Shown one piece after another: positions 1 to 8,737 of a stretch of DNA of 64,000 bases. The stretch's first letter is position 1. Every line of letters starts with the position of its first letter. The stretch is taken from positions 310,001 through 374,000 of the forward strand of contig JACKHE010000003.1 of the NCBI GenBank assembly GCA_020639135.1. Reading direction: 5' to 3'. Source of the DNA: Phycisphaeraceae bacterium (lineage in GTDB: Bacteria > Planctomycetota > Phycisphaerae > Phycisphaerales > UBA1924). The translations under genes were made by a program, and so were the position numbers. The notes below the pieces were generated by a model, which ran no database searches, had not been told where the DNA came from, and worked only from the letters and a program-made list of their open reading frames with translations.

Positions 1-917
1 ACGTGCGTGTAGATCTGCGTCGTGGTCACGTCGGCGTGGCCCAGCAGCTCCTGCACGATGCGCAGGTCCGCGCCCCCGATGAGCATGTGCGTCGCGAACG
101 AGTGCCGCAGCGTGTGGGGGTGGACATCCTGCAATCCCGCTGTTTTCGCGTGTTTTTTGACGATCTGCCACACCGCCACGCGCTCCAGGGGCCGCCCCGT
201 CCTCGACAGGAACAACCGGCTCTCGTCGCGCCCTCCGGTGCGCAGCAGCCGGGGCCGGCAGCGCTCGGCGTATTCCTTCACGGCCGCCATCGCCGGCGCG
301 CCCACCGGGACCAGACGCTGCTTGTCGCCCTTGCCGGTGACGAGGACGACGCCGAGCGTCTCGTGGAAGTCCTCGACCCGGATGCCCGCCGCCTCGCTGG
401 CGCGCAGGCCGCTCGCGTACAGCAGCTCCAGCAGCGCCCGGTCGCGCAGCCAAAGCGGGATCAGCCGCTCGTCCGCATCGTCGGCGGGGGGGGCGGGCGC
501 CTCGATGAGCTCCCGGATCTTCGCCGGCGACAGCACGCCCGGCAGCTTCCGCCACCTTGTCGGCTGATCGAGCCAGTCCGCCGGGTTTGTCTCGACCCTG
601 CCGTTGGCGCTGAGCCAGCGGAAGAGCGTCTTGATCGTCGCCAGGTGCCGGGCGACCGACGCCGGCGACATCTGCCGCTCCCGGCGCAGGTTGGCGATGT
701 GCTGCGCGAGCGATCGCGGTGAGATGGACCCGATCGTGCGCGCGCCCTGGTCCACCAGGTCCTCGAAGAGGTCCCGCAGGTCCCCCGCGTACGCCGCGAT
801 GGTGTTCGGCGAGAGCCCGCACTCGACGCGGATGAAGGCGAGGAACGACGAGGCGGCCGAGACGAACTCGGGCGGCATCTGCTCGGGGTCGGTGATCGTG
901 GAAACGGCTCGTGTCAT
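1..917 (-). CDS. xerD: Tyrosine site-specific recombinase, XerC/XerD type (3' end cut by window edge)
   Basis: Reading the minus strand from the ATG at 917 gives 305 residues with no stop. The N-terminal SAM-like DNA-binding domain (about residues 15-105, with SPNTIAAYAGDL) is followed by the integrase catalytic domain. All catalytic residues are visible: Arg in YASGLRASE, Lys in TGKGDKQR, the HTLRHSFATH box, His in LLGHADV and the nucleophile Tyr in QIYTHV a few residues before the edge. Only the extreme C terminus is missing. Known role of the family: resolving chromosome dimers at dif. XerD and XerC cannot be separated with certainty here. It is transcribed away from the flagellar block that follows. 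Confidence 0.93.
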   Translation of the reverse strand, partial: MTRAVSTITDPEQMPPEFVSAASSFLAFIRVECGLSPNTIAAYAGDLRDLFEDLVDQGARTIGSISPRSLAQHIANLRRERQMSPASVARHLATIKTLFRWLSANGRVETNPADWLDQPTRWRKLPGVLSPAKIRELIEAPAPPADDADERLIPLWLRDRALLELLYASGLRASEAAGIRVEDFHETLGVVLVTGKGDKQRLVPVGAPAMAAVKEYAERCRPRLLRTGGRDESRLFLSRTGRPLERVAVWQIVKKHAKTAGLQDVHPHTLRHSFATHMLIGGADLRIVQELLGHADVTTTQIYTH

Positions 918-1079
918 GGTCGGTGTCCGGGTCGTCCCGGGCCCCCCATGATCGGCTCGCCCCCCCGGATCGGTGGCAGGATTCACACCTTCCCGCGCAG
1001 CGTGCGTGTCGCAGCGCAACCGGTGCGCCACCCCCGCGCTCCCGGCGCCGTCCCACGCCGTCGCAGCCCCGATCCCGCT

Positions 1080-1096
1080 CTGGCACGCCCCTTGAG
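1080..1096 (+). promoter_or_regulatory. Putative sigma-54 (-24/-12) promoter of the flagellar block
   Basis: The sequence TGGCACGCCCCTTGA at 1081-1095 matches the sigma-54 consensus TGGCACG-N4-TTGC except for the last C of the -12 element. Spacing between the two elements is exact. The predicted start point is near 1107, just upstream of the small gene and flgF. Sigma-54 control of rod and hook genes is well known in other bacteria; its use here is inferred. Confidence 0.5.
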
Positions 1097-1110
1097 TGTC
1101 ATCCCCGACG

Positions 1111-1362
1111 ATGACCCTGCGCACCGACCGATTCAGCTCAAACGTCGAAGCGGACCGGGACTCCCACCCCGGGCACCCTATCGCGTTCAACCACCGCCCA
1201 TCGCTCGGCGAGCGGATCATCGCCGCCGCCCGGGTCGCCGCGGCCATGCACCTGACCGGCGCCGCCCTGATCGCCGCCGACGAGGCCGCCCTCGCCGCCC
1301 TCGACGCCAGGGACGCCGCCCGCGATTCCTCAAGGAACACCGACCGGGAGACCGCCCCATGA
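1111..1362 (+). CDS. Small hypothetical protein, first gene of the flagellar block
   Basis: An 83-residue frame (ATG at 1111; a GTG at 1096 in frame is an alternative) whose TGA overlaps the flgF ATG as ATGA, the usual sign of translational coupling. The protein is Ala- and Arg-rich with a helical centre around GERIIAAARVAAAMHLTGAA. No signal peptide or known domain is recognised. If the sigma-54 site at 1080-1096 is active, its start lies only about 4 nt upstream of this ATG, so the mRNA would be nearly leaderless. Function unknown; the existence of the gene rests mostly on the stop/start overlap. Confidence 0.45.
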   Translation: MTLRTDRFSSNVEADRDSHPGHPIAFNHRPSLGERIIAAARVAAAMHLTGAALIAADEAALAALDARDAARDSSRNTDRETAP

Positions 1363-2138
1363 GCGCCGGCATGTACGTCTCGGCCTCCGGGGCGCTGACC
1401 AACATGTACCGCCTGGACGTGGCGTCGAACAACCTCGCCAACGTCAACACCACCGCCTTCAAGCAGGACTTCGCCTACACCGTCGCCCGCCCGGCCGAAC
1501 GGCTGGAGGATTCACTCTTCCAGCTGGGGTCCGACGAGCTCCTCGACCAGCTCGCCGGGGGCGTTCTCAACGGCGACACCAGGACCGACTTCTCCCCCGG
1601 CGCGGTCACGGAGACGGGAAACCCCCTCGACGCCGCCATCGACGGCGAGGGCTTCTTCGTCGCCGATTCGGGACAGGGCGCCGACCAGCCCTGGCTCACC
1701 CGCGACGGGCGTTTCACACTCTCGCCCGACGGCGAGCTGATCTCCGCGACCTCGGGGCTGCCGATCCTCAGCACCGGCGATTCATCCATCTCCGTCAACA
1801 CCAACCTGCCGGTCGCGATCTCCCCCCGCGGTGAGGTCATCCAGGACGGCCGCACCGTCGGGCGCCTCAAGCTCGTCAGGGTCCCCGATCCCACCGCCCT
1901 CAAGAAGACCCTCGGTGGCTTCTTCGCCTCGAAGACCGGCGAGCCGCTCAACCTCTCCAGCGACCCCTCCGTCCGGATCCGCCCCGAGTCCCTCGAGGGC
2001 TCCGGCGTCGAGCCGATCAAGGCGCTCATGGCGGTCACCAGCGCCGGCGCCGGCATCCGAAACAACCTCCAGCTGATGCAGCTCTACGACAACATGAACA
2101 ACTTCGCGATCAACCGGCTCGGCAACGTCACCGGCTGA
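1359..2138 (+). CDS. flgF: Flagellar basal-body rod protein FlgF
   Basis: 259 residues. It starts with MSAGMYVSASGALTNMYRLD followed by the rod/hook N-terminal signature NNLANVNTTAFKQ, and ends with the C-terminal helix IRNNLQLMQLYDNMNNFAIN. The middle carries the FlgE/F/G-type segment LDAAIDGEGFFVAD. It is the first of two rod paralogues in tandem. FlgF is assigned because it precedes a clearer FlgG and is more divergent. It builds the proximal rod of the flagellar axle and is exported by the flagellar type III apparatus, so no Sec signal is expected. Confidence 0.85.
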   Translation: MSAGMYVSASGALTNMYRLDVASNNLANVNTTAFKQDFAYTVARPAERLEDSLFQLGSDELLDQLAGGVLNGDTRTDFSPGAVTETGNPLDAAIDGEGFFVADSGQGADQPWLTRDGRFTLSPDGELISATSGLPILSTGDSSISVNTNLPVAISPRGEVIQDGRTVGRLKLVRVPDPTALKKTLGGFFASKTGEPLNLSSDPSVRIRPESLEGSGVEPIKALMAVTSAGAGIRNNLQLMQLYDNMNNFAINRLGNVTG

Positions 2139-2184
2139 TCCGTCAACCCGACTCACCTTCCTCAGTGTGGGAGCATCCCGACTC

Positions 2185-2994
2185 ATGGCCATCCTCGCCC
2201 TCCACGCCGCCGCCACCGGCATGACCGCGCTGAGCACCAAGCTCGACGTCACCGCCAACAACCTCGCCAACGTCAACACCGACGGCTTCAAGGGAAGCCG
2301 CGTCAACTTCCAGGACCTCCTCTACGTCGAGAAATCACAGCCCGGCGTCGAGAACGCCAATGGCGACCAGCGCCCCATGGGCACCTACGTCGGACTGGGC
2401 GTCAAGACCAGCGGCACCCAGCTCGACTTCCGGCAGGGCCCGGTCATCGCCACCGACCGCGAGCTCGACATCATGATCGAGGGCGACGGCTTCTTCCAGA
2501 TCCAGGTCGGGGCCGACGAGGCGCCCAACGGCATCGCCTACACCCGCGCGGGAAACTTCACCACCAACGAGAACGGCGAGATCGTCCTCGCCACCGACAC
2601 CGGACGAAGGCTCGAACCGGTCATCACCATCCCGAACAACGTCGACGGCATCTCCATCTCCATCGACGGGCGCGTCAGCGTCCTGCAGCCCGGCGCCACC
2701 CAGCCATCGGAGATCGGGCAGATCCAGATCGCGGACTTCGCCAACCCCTCCGGGCTCAAGCAGATCGGCGAGAACCTCTACATCGAGACCGCCGCGACCG
2801 GACCCGCGCTGACCGGCGAGCCCGCGCAGCAGCAGTTCGGCGGACTGCGTCAGGGCCTGCTCGAGGGCTCCAACGTCGATCCCACCATGGAGCTCATCAG
2901 CCTCATCCGCACCCAGCGAGCTTTCGAGATGAACAGCCAGTCCATCCGGACCGCCGACGAGGTCCTCCGCCAGGTCGCCGCCCTCCGCCAGTAA
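2185..2994 (+). CDS. flgG: Flagellar distal rod protein FlgG
   Basis: 269 residues, typical for FlgG (about 260). The N terminus MAILALHAAATGMTALSTKL leads into NNLANVNTDGFKGSRVNFQD, and the D1 region holds LDIMIEGDGFFQIQ. The C terminus EGSNVDPTMELISLIRTQRA and the following FEMNSQSIRTADEVLRQV are textbook FlgG. An in-frame GTG at 2167 is possible, but the ATG at 2185 gives the family's normal N terminus. It lies 46 nt after flgF, and flgA follows closely. Forms the distal rod through the P and L rings. Confidence 0.95.
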   Translation: MAILALHAAATGMTALSTKLDVTANNLANVNTDGFKGSRVNFQDLLYVEKSQPGVENANGDQRPMGTYVGLGVKTSGTQLDFRQGPVIATDRELDIMIEGDGFFQIQVGADEAPNGIAYTRAGNFTTNENGEIVLATDTGRRLEPVITIPNNVDGISISIDGRVSVLQPGATQPSEIGQIQIADFANPSGLKQIGENLYIETAATGPALTGEPAQQQFGGLRQGLLEGSNVDPTMELISLIRTQRAFEMNSQSIRTADEVLRQVAALRQ

Positions 2995-3018
2995 GTGATC
3001 GACTTCAACGCTGACCAC

Positions 3019-4062
3019 ATGACCCGCACCGTATCCAGCCCGCGCCGATTCCTGATCCTGATCCTCGCTCTGCTCGGGATGCTCGTCCCGGCGATGCCCG
3101 CGCGAGGCGAGGTCGGCGTCATCACGCTCAACCCGACCGCCCGGATCGCTCCCGGCGATCCCGCGCTGCTGCGCGACGTCGCCGCGCTCGAGGGCGAACC
3201 CGCGCGGGCGCTGGCCGCGACCGTCGTTCACACCTCCGCTGCGGCCGGGTTCACCGTCTCCGTCGCCGATGTCCGCGCCGCGCTGACAAAGCAGGACGCC
3301 AACTGGGGCCGCCTCGCGCTGCGGGGATCCACCTGCGAGGTCCGCGTCGGCGATCGCGCCGTGCGGAGAGTCGCCGACGAGACGCCCGCCGAAACCGCCC
3401 CGGCGGTCGTGGACCTCGCCGGCGTTCAGACCGTGCTCACCCGGCTCGCCAGGCTCGTGGCCCGCATGTTCGGCGTGGACAACGAGAACCTCCGCCTCCG
3501 CTTCGACGAGCGCGACGAGGCGCTGCTGAGCCGCCCCGTCACCGAGCGGACGCGCGTCGAGATCCAGCCGGCCTCCACCGCGTCCTCCTCGCGGATGGCC
3601 TTCATCGTGTGGATCTACGAGGGCGAGGATCCCGAGCCGGTCTCGCAGAACGTCCGTGTGGACGTGCTGCTGCGCAGGCCGGTGGTCTCCGCGACGCGCG
3701 AGCTCCGCCCCGGCGAGGCGATCGCCGAGGGCGACCTCGTCGAGGCGCAGCAGTGGATCGCCCCCGACGGGTCCGTCCCCATCGCGGGCGCCCGGCAGGC
3801 CCTGGGCATGCGCGCCAAGCGGAAGATCGCCGCGGGATCGACGATCCGCGCCGACCAGCTCGAACCCCCGATCGCCTGCGAGCGCGGCGACCTGGTCAAG
3901 GTGCACTGCGTCAGCGGCGGCATCGTCGTCAAGGCCTGGGCCCGGGCGCTGGGCAAGGCGCTCGAGGGCGAGCACGTCGAGCTCCGGATGACCGGCAGCG
4001 AGAAGACCTTCCGCGCCCGCATGACCGGCCGAGGCGTCGCCGTCATGGACCTCGCCGGCTGA
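3019..4062 (+). CDS. flgA: Flagellar P-ring assembly chaperone FlgA
   Basis: 347 residues from the ATG at 3019; a GTG at 2995 directly after the flgG stop is also in frame. A Sec signal peptide is clear (RRFLILILALLGMLVPA then ARG). The C-terminal 150 residues form the SAF/FlgA fold: PVVSATRELRPGEAIAEGDL, RKIAAGSTIRADQLEP and GDLVKVHCVSGGIVVKAWARA. Longer than the roughly 220-residue enterobacterial FlgA because of an extra N-terminal region (about residues 35-215) that I do not recognise. Periplasmic chaperone for FlgI, which is encoded two genes downstream. Confidence 0.88.
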   Translation: MTRTVSSPRRFLILILALLGMLVPAMPARGEVGVITLNPTARIAPGDPALLRDVAALEGEPARALAATVVHTSAAAGFTVSVADVRAALTKQDANWGRLALRGSTCEVRVGDRAVRRVADETPAETAPAVVDLAGVQTVLTRLARLVARMFGVDNENLRLRFDERDEALLSRPVTERTRVEIQPASTASSSRMAFIVWIYEGEDPEPVSQNVRVDVLLRRPVVSATRELRPGEAIAEGDLVEAQQWIAPDGSVPIAGARQALGMRAKRKIAAGSTIRADQLEPPIACERGDLVKVHCVSGGIVVKAWARALGKALEGEHVELRMTGSEKTFRARMTGRGVAVMDLAG

Positions 4063-4077
4063 ACTGGTCAAAGAACC

Positions 4078-4174
4078 GTGCCACGACAACGCCGCCGCGG
4101 CGTTGTCGTGCGCTGTCGCGGAATCAGACTCCTACGAAGAAGCGCCACAACCCCGAAACGGTGTTGTGGTGGCG
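4078..4174. repeat. Paired-hairpin (REPIN-like) intergenic element, copy A
   Basis: The left hairpin is a perfect 13-bp stem, CACGACAACGCCG (4082-4094) against 4098-4110 with a 3-nt loop, preceded by GTGC. After a spacer comes a decayed right hairpin, CCACAAC against GTTGTGG, ending in GGTGGCGC where other copies end GTGGCAC. Lies between flgA and flgH. Same family as copies at 25958, 30272, 33241, 53488, 56676 and 61092. Confidence 0.75.
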
Positions 4175-4219
4175 CCGCCCGGCCCGCCGTTTGCGTGGTG
4201 TTGGTTGGAGACACCACCG

Positions 4220-4915
4220 ATGCGCAACACCCATCCCATCCTCGCGTCGATCCTACTCGTTCTTGCGCTCCCGGCGGCCGCCGGTGCGCAGAGCCTGTTC
4301 CAGGACGAGCCCGAGGCCCCGCCCGCCAGGGCCGACGGCGACCGCAGCGCGCACGAATCGCTCTACGCGACGAGCCTCATCGCCGTCCGGCCCCCGGACC
4401 CCCGCGAGTACCACGAGAACGACCTGATCACGATCGAGGTCTCGCAGATCAGCAACATCAAGCGTGAGCAGTCCCTTGACACCGAGAAGAAATACACCAA
4501 CGAGGCCGCCCTCGCGGCGCTGACGACCATCCGCCAGTTCCTCGAGCTCCGCGCGCCGCTGACCGCGGTGAACCCCTCGACCTCGAACATCGCCGAGACA
4601 AACGTCAAGTTCGAGGGCGACGGGCAGTACGAGCGCAAGGAGAACATCACTGCGCGGATCACCGCCCGGGTCCTGGAGGTCAAGCCCAACGGGACGCTCC
4701 TGCTCGAGGCGCGCTCCACCGTCCAGACCGACAAGGAGAAGCAGACCATCCTGCTCTCCGGTCTGTGCCGCTCCGAGGACGTCACCGCCAGGAACTCCAT
4801 CAGCTCCAGCCAGCTCTTCGACCTCGCGCTGAACATCCAGCACGAGGGGCAGGTCAAGAAGGCCTCCGAGAAGGGCTTCATCCCCAGGGCGCTCGAGGCC
4901 ATCTTCAACTTCTGA
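4220..4915 (+). CDS. flgH: Flagellar L-ring protein FlgH
   Basis: 231 residues from the ATG at 4220, which gives a clean signal peptide (MRNTHPILASILLVLALPAAAGAQS). Upstream in-frame starts would run through the repeat and are rejected. FlgH hallmarks are YHENDLITIEVSQISN near residue 60, KFEGDGQYERKENITARITA and VLEVKPNGTLLLEA. There is no lipobox Cys after the signal, unlike E. coli FlgH, which is a lipoprotein. Forms the L ring in the outer membrane around the distal rod; followed by flgI. Confidence 0.92.
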   Translation: MRNTHPILASILLVLALPAAAGAQSLFQDEPEAPPARADGDRSAHESLYATSLIAVRPPDPREYHENDLITIEVSQISNIKREQSLDTEKKYTNEAALAALTTIRQFLELRAPLTAVNPSTSNIAETNVKFEGDGQYERKENITARITARVLEVKPNGTLLLEARSTVQTDKEKQTILLSGLCRSEDVTARNSISSSQLFDLALNIQHEGQVKKASEKGFIPRALEAIFNF

Positions 4916-4946
4916 CACCGACGACCCAGCGGCGCGGAGGCGCTCG

Positions 4947-6026
4947 ATGCGGCTGACCACCACCATCTTCAAGCTCGCGTTCCTGACCGCGGCCATCGCG
5001 CTGGCGTTCTCCGCCCGCGCCACCTCCATCCAGGAGCTCGTCCGGATCCAGGGCCAGGGCGACACCATCCTCCAGGGCTTCGGCCTCGTGATGGGCCTGC
5101 CCGGCACCGGAGACAGCGGCGAGAACATGATGATCGCCAAGCCCATGGTCGCCCTGCTCGAGCAGCAGGGACTGCCCATCTCCGAGGCCGATCTTGAGGA
5201 CTCCAGGTCCATCGCCATCGTCGAGATCACCTGCCGGATCCCCGAGCAGGGCGCCCGCCGGGACGACCGCTTCGACGTCACCGTCATGGCCATCAACAAC
5301 CCGCAGAGCCTCGCAGGCGGGCAGCTGTTCCTGACGCCCCTGCGCGGCCCCTACGCCACACACGGGGTGTACGCGATCGCCGAGGGCCCGCTCGAGATCG
5401 AGGGCGACAACCCGACGACCGGGCGGGTCCGCAAGGGCGCGCGCATCGTCGAGGACATCCTGGCGCCGTCCATCAGCAGCGACGGCTCGCTGACGCTGGT
5501 GATCGACCCCAACGTCTCGGGGTGGACCACCTCGCAGCTCATCGCCAGCACCATCAACCAGGACCGCGTCGGATTCGACGACAGCGCCGACGAGATCGCC
5601 TACGCACTGGATGACCGCACCGTCCGCGTGCAGATCCCCCAGGCGGAGCGCCGCGACCCCGCCGCGTTCATCTCCGACATCCTGAGCATCCGCTTCGACC
5701 CCTCGCTGCTCTCGCTGCCGGCGCGCGTGGTCATCAACGAGCGCGAGGGCGTCATCGTCGTCACCGACGACGTCGAGATCAGCCCGACGATTCTCGCGCA
5801 CGGCGACCTGATGATCACCACCGTCTCCCAGGCCGGCGCCCCCAACGAGACCGAGACCTCCCGCTGGGCGACGCTCGACACCACCAGGCCGGAGGAGCGC
5901 TCGACGCGCCTCCAGGACCTGCTCGCCGCGTTCAAGCAGCTCGACGTCCCCGTCAACGACCAGATCGCGATCCTCATGGAGCTCCACCGCACCGGCGCCC
6001 TCCACGCCGAGCTGGTGATCGACTGA
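4947..6026 (+). CDS. flgI: Flagellar P-ring protein FlgI
   Basis: 359 residues, the normal FlgI length. It has a Sec signal (FKLAFLTAAIALAFSARATS), then IQELVRIQGQGDTILQGFGL and VMGLPGTGDSGE, the family signature. Later segments RIVINEREGVIVVTDDVEI-like and LQDLLAAFKQLDVPVNDQIA also fit. A good ribosome-binding site (GGAGG) lies about 8 nt before the ATG. The stop overlaps the next start (TGATG). Secreted to the periplasm, where it forms the P ring in peptidoglycan with help from FlgA. Confidence 0.96.
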   Translation: MRLTTTIFKLAFLTAAIALAFSARATSIQELVRIQGQGDTILQGFGLVMGLPGTGDSGENMMIAKPMVALLEQQGLPISEADLEDSRSIAIVEITCRIPEQGARRDDRFDVTVMAINNPQSLAGGQLFLTPLRGPYATHGVYAIAEGPLEIEGDNPTTGRVRKGARIVEDILAPSISSDGSLTLVIDPNVSGWTTSQLIASTINQDRVGFDDSADEIAYALDDRTVRVQIPQAERRDPAAFISDILSIRFDPSLLSLPARVVINEREGVIVVTDDVEISPTILAHGDLMITTVSQAGAPNETETSRWATLDTTRPEERSTRLQDLLAAFKQLDVPVNDQIAILMELHRTGALHAELVID

Positions 6027-6451
6027 TGCCGACCATCGAAACCACCAACGCGCTGACCGGGCTGACGCCGGAGATCGGGCAGGGATCGCTCAACGACCCG
6101 GCGATCTTCGCGCAGGGGCTCAACGACGCGCGGAGCGAGCGGTTCGACTCCGCGCTCCGCCGCGCGCTCGGTGGCGACCAGCGCACCACGGAGACGCCCA
6201 GGCAGGCCGCGCAGGAGTTCATCGCGATCGCGCTCGTCCAGCCCGTGCTGGCGCAGCTCCGGGAGACGAACCAGGCGGCCGCCCCCTTCGCGCCGGGGGA
6301 CGTCGAGAAGCGTTTCGGCCCGCTGCTCGACGCCGAGATCGCGCACCGCATGGTCCGCAGCAGCGGCTGGGGGCTCGTTGACGCCGTCGAATCACGCCTC
6401 ACGCAACGCCTCGCCGAGCCGCAGCCCAGGGGGTTGAACACGAATGCCTGA
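6026..6451 (+). CDS. flgJ: Rod-binding protein, FlgJ N-terminal domain type
   Basis: 141 residues, starting inside the flgI stop codon. The rod-binding signature is seen as AAQEFIAIALVQPVLAQLRE followed by GPLLDAEIAHRMVRSSGWGL and VDAVESRL. No muramidase domain is present; it is limited to the short N-terminal half of enterobacterial FlgJ, as in many other phyla. Probably caps or assists the growing rod. Position between flgI and flgN/flgK agrees with this. Confidence 0.78.
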   Translation: MPTIETTNALTGLTPEIGQGSLNDPAIFAQGLNDARSERFDSALRRALGGDQRTTETPRQAAQEFIAIALVQPVLAQLRETNQAAAPFAPGDVEKRFGPLLDAEIAHRMVRSSGWGLVDAVESRLTQRLAEPQPRGLNTNA

Positions 6452-6974
6452 CCGGAACACCGCGGGAGAATCGATCGCCCAGGCCGCCGCGAGGCTCGAG
6501 GCCATGCTCGCCGAGCTGACTCTGGAGTACGACCGCCTGGAGAAGCTCGGCGCCGAGCGCCTGTCCGCGATGCGCCGCGCCGACCTGCAATCGGTGGCGC
6601 AGACCATCGGCGCCGAGAGCGAGATCGCCTCGCGCATCGCCGACCTCGACAGGCGACGCGCCGACGCCGCGGGCGAGCTCGGCGGCCTGCTGGGCGTCGC
6701 GCAGGAGCAGGCGAGCGCGACAACGCTGGCGCGCCGCGCCGCGGGCCGGGTCGGCGACGCCGTCCAGGACGCCGCGAATCAGCTCCGCGCCGTGATCGAG
6801 CGCGTGCAGCGGCAGAACGCGCGGGCGCAGATCGCCGCCCAGACCCTCGCCGCCCACATGCAGGGCGTCATCCGCGCGGCACAGGGCAGGCTGAACCACA
6901 GCGGCGCGTACGGGGCCCGGGGCGTCGTCGCGCCGGGGCCGACCGTCGTCTCCACGCTGGACCTGGTGAGCTGA
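6444..6974 (+). CDS. flgN: FlgN-like flagellar export chaperone
   Basis: 176 residues, almost entirely helical, with heptad-like stretches LEAMLAELTLEYDRLEKLGA and NQLRAVIERVQRQNARAQIA. This matches FlgN-type chaperones, which are all-helical and poorly conserved. It overlaps the flgJ-like gene by 8 nt and sits 13 nt before flgK. The position directly ahead of its expected clients FlgK and FlgL is the main support. Known role: keeps hook-associated proteins soluble before export. Confidence 0.7.
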   Translation: MPDRNTAGESIAQAAARLEAMLAELTLEYDRLEKLGAERLSAMRRADLQSVAQTIGAESEIASRIADLDRRRADAAGELGGLLGVAQEQASATTLARRAAGRVGDAVQDAANQLRAVIERVQRQNARAQIAAQTLAAHMQGVIRAAQGRLNHSGAYGARGVVAPGPTVVSTLDLVS

Positions 6975-6987
6975 GGAGGACCGCGCG

Positions 6988-8721
6988 ATGAGCCTGACAT
7001 CCTCGCTCCTGATCGGACGCAGCGCCCTGGCGGCGAGCCAGATCGCCATCCGCGTCACGGGCGACAACATCGCCAACGCCGCCACGCCCGGCTACCACCG
7101 GCGCGTCGCGACCCTCAACCCGATCCAGGGCCAGGTCACCGCCAACGGGCTCTACCAGGGCAGGGGCGTCGAGGTCACATCGATCAACCGCCGCGTCGAG
7201 CAGGCGCTGTCGGCGCGCATCCGCACCAGCATCTCCCAGGAGGAGTCGGCGCTCGTCAACCAGGACCTGCTCTCGCAGATCGAGTCGCTGACCTCCAACA
7301 TCGACGGCTCGGGCGTCTCGGGCCACCTCGAGGAGCTCTTCGACGCCTTCAGCGAGCTGGCCAACAACCCCGCCTCCACCGCGACCCGCTCGCTCATCGT
7401 CGAGTCCGCCCAGACCGTGGCGCAGTACCTCCAGCGCCTCCGCCTCGATCTCGTCGATGCCCGCAAGCAGATCGACGTCTCGATCGAGGCGAACGTCGAA
7501 CGCTCCAACGAGCTGCTCTCCGAGATCGCCTCGCTCAACGAGGCCATCGTCACCAGCGAACAGGGCCGCACCGAGAACGCCGCCCTGCGCGATCAGCGCG
7601 AGTCCCTCGTCGCCGAGCTCGCCACCTACCTCGACGTCTCCGTCACCGAGCACGACAACGGCTCGATCGATCTCTACGTCGGCTCCGACCCCGTCGTCAC
7701 CGGCACGAACGCCCGCGGCCTCAAGACGCTCACCGTCGATATCGGCGGCGAGCCCACGCTCTTCGTCGCCACCGTCGATCGCGAGGCGAAGCTCAACATC
7801 ACCTCCGGCAGGCTCGGCGCGCTCCTCGACCAGCGCTCCGGCGATCTCCAGGACACCATCGACCGCCTCGACGAGCTCGCCAGCGGGCTCATCTTCGAGG
7901 TCAACCGCCTGCACAGCCAGGGCCGGCCCTTCAGCGGGCTCGATTCCACGCTGAGCGAACGCCGCGTCGCGCTCGTCGATCAGACCCTCGCTTTCAACGA
8001 TCCGACCAACGCCACCTTCGCCGACCTGCCCTTCGCCACGAGCAACGGCTCCTTCGAGGTCGTCGTCCGCGACAAGGCCACCGGCGCCGAGCAGCGCGTC
8101 AAGATCGATGTGGACCTCGACGGCATCGACAACACCGGCGCCGCGGGCTTCGCCGACGACACCACCCTCGCGTCGCTCGTCGCCGATCTGAACGCCGTCC
8201 CGGACCTGTCGGCGACGATCACCGCCTCGGGCCAGGTGCAACTGACGGCCGGCGCGGGGTTCGAGTTCAGCTTCGCCAACGACACCTCCGGCGCGCTGGC
8301 GACGCTCGGGATCAACACGTTCTTCACCGGCGTGGACGGGACGGACATCGGCGTCCGCTCCGAGCTCTCCGACGACCCGCTGCTGCTGGTCGCCGGCGAG
8401 AGCGAGGGCTCGAACGAGGCGGCGCTGGCGATCGCGCAGCTCCGCGACACGCCCGTCGATTCCGCCGGCGGCGTCAGCCTCACCGAGCACTGGCGCCAGA
8501 CCACCGAGCGCATCGCCGTCCAGACCCGCGCCGCCGGGACCCGCGCCGCCGCCGCCAGCGACGTCCGCCTGGCGCTCGAGTCCCAGGAGGCGTCGATCAG
8601 CGGCGTCAGCATCGACGAGGAGTCCATCAACCTCATCACCTACCAGCGGCAGTACCAGGCCGCCGCCCAGTTCATCAACGTCATCGACGAGATGACCCAG
8701 ATCCTGCTCTCGCTGATCTGA
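6988..8721 (+). CDS. flgK: Flagellar hook-associated protein 1 FlgK
   Basis: 577 residues. The N terminus has SALAASQIAIRVTGDNIANA and ATPGYHRR, then LEELFDAFSELANNPASTAT, a strong FlgK signature. The C terminus GVSIDEESINLITYQRQYQA with AAQFINVIDEMTQILLSLI forms the D0 helix pair. Good ribosome-binding site GAGGA before the ATG. First hook-filament junction protein; followed 16 nt later by flgL. Confidence 0.95.
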   Translation: MSLTSSLLIGRSALAASQIAIRVTGDNIANAATPGYHRRVATLNPIQGQVTANGLYQGRGVEVTSINRRVEQALSARIRTSISQEESALVNQDLLSQIESLTSNIDGSGVSGHLEELFDAFSELANNPASTATRSLIVESAQTVAQYLQRLRLDLVDARKQIDVSIEANVERSNELLSEIASLNEAIVTSEQGRTENAALRDQRESLVAELATYLDVSVTEHDNGSIDLYVGSDPVVTGTNARGLKTLTVDIGGEPTLFVATVDREAKLNITSGRLGALLDQRSGDLQDTIDRLDELASGLIFEVNRLHSQGRPFSGLDSTLSERRVALVDQTLAFNDPTNATFADLPFATSNGSFEVVVRDKATGAEQRVKIDVDLDGIDNTGAAGFADDTTLASLVADLNAVPDLSATITASGQVQLTAGAGFEFSFANDTSGALATLGINTFFTGVDGTDIGVRSELSDDPLLLVAGESEGSNEAALAIAQLRDTPVDSAGGVSLTEHWRQTTERIAVQTRAAGTRAAAASDVRLALESQEASISGVSIDEESINLITYQRQYQAAAQFINVIDEMTQILLSLI

Positions 8722-8737
8722 CCCGGAGCCGAACCCG

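Noticed and set aside
4103..4219. Longer N terminus for FlgH starting inside repeat copy A
   Set aside because: The extension has no conserved residues and would place 39 residues ahead of a perfect signal peptide; the ATG at 4220 is preferred.
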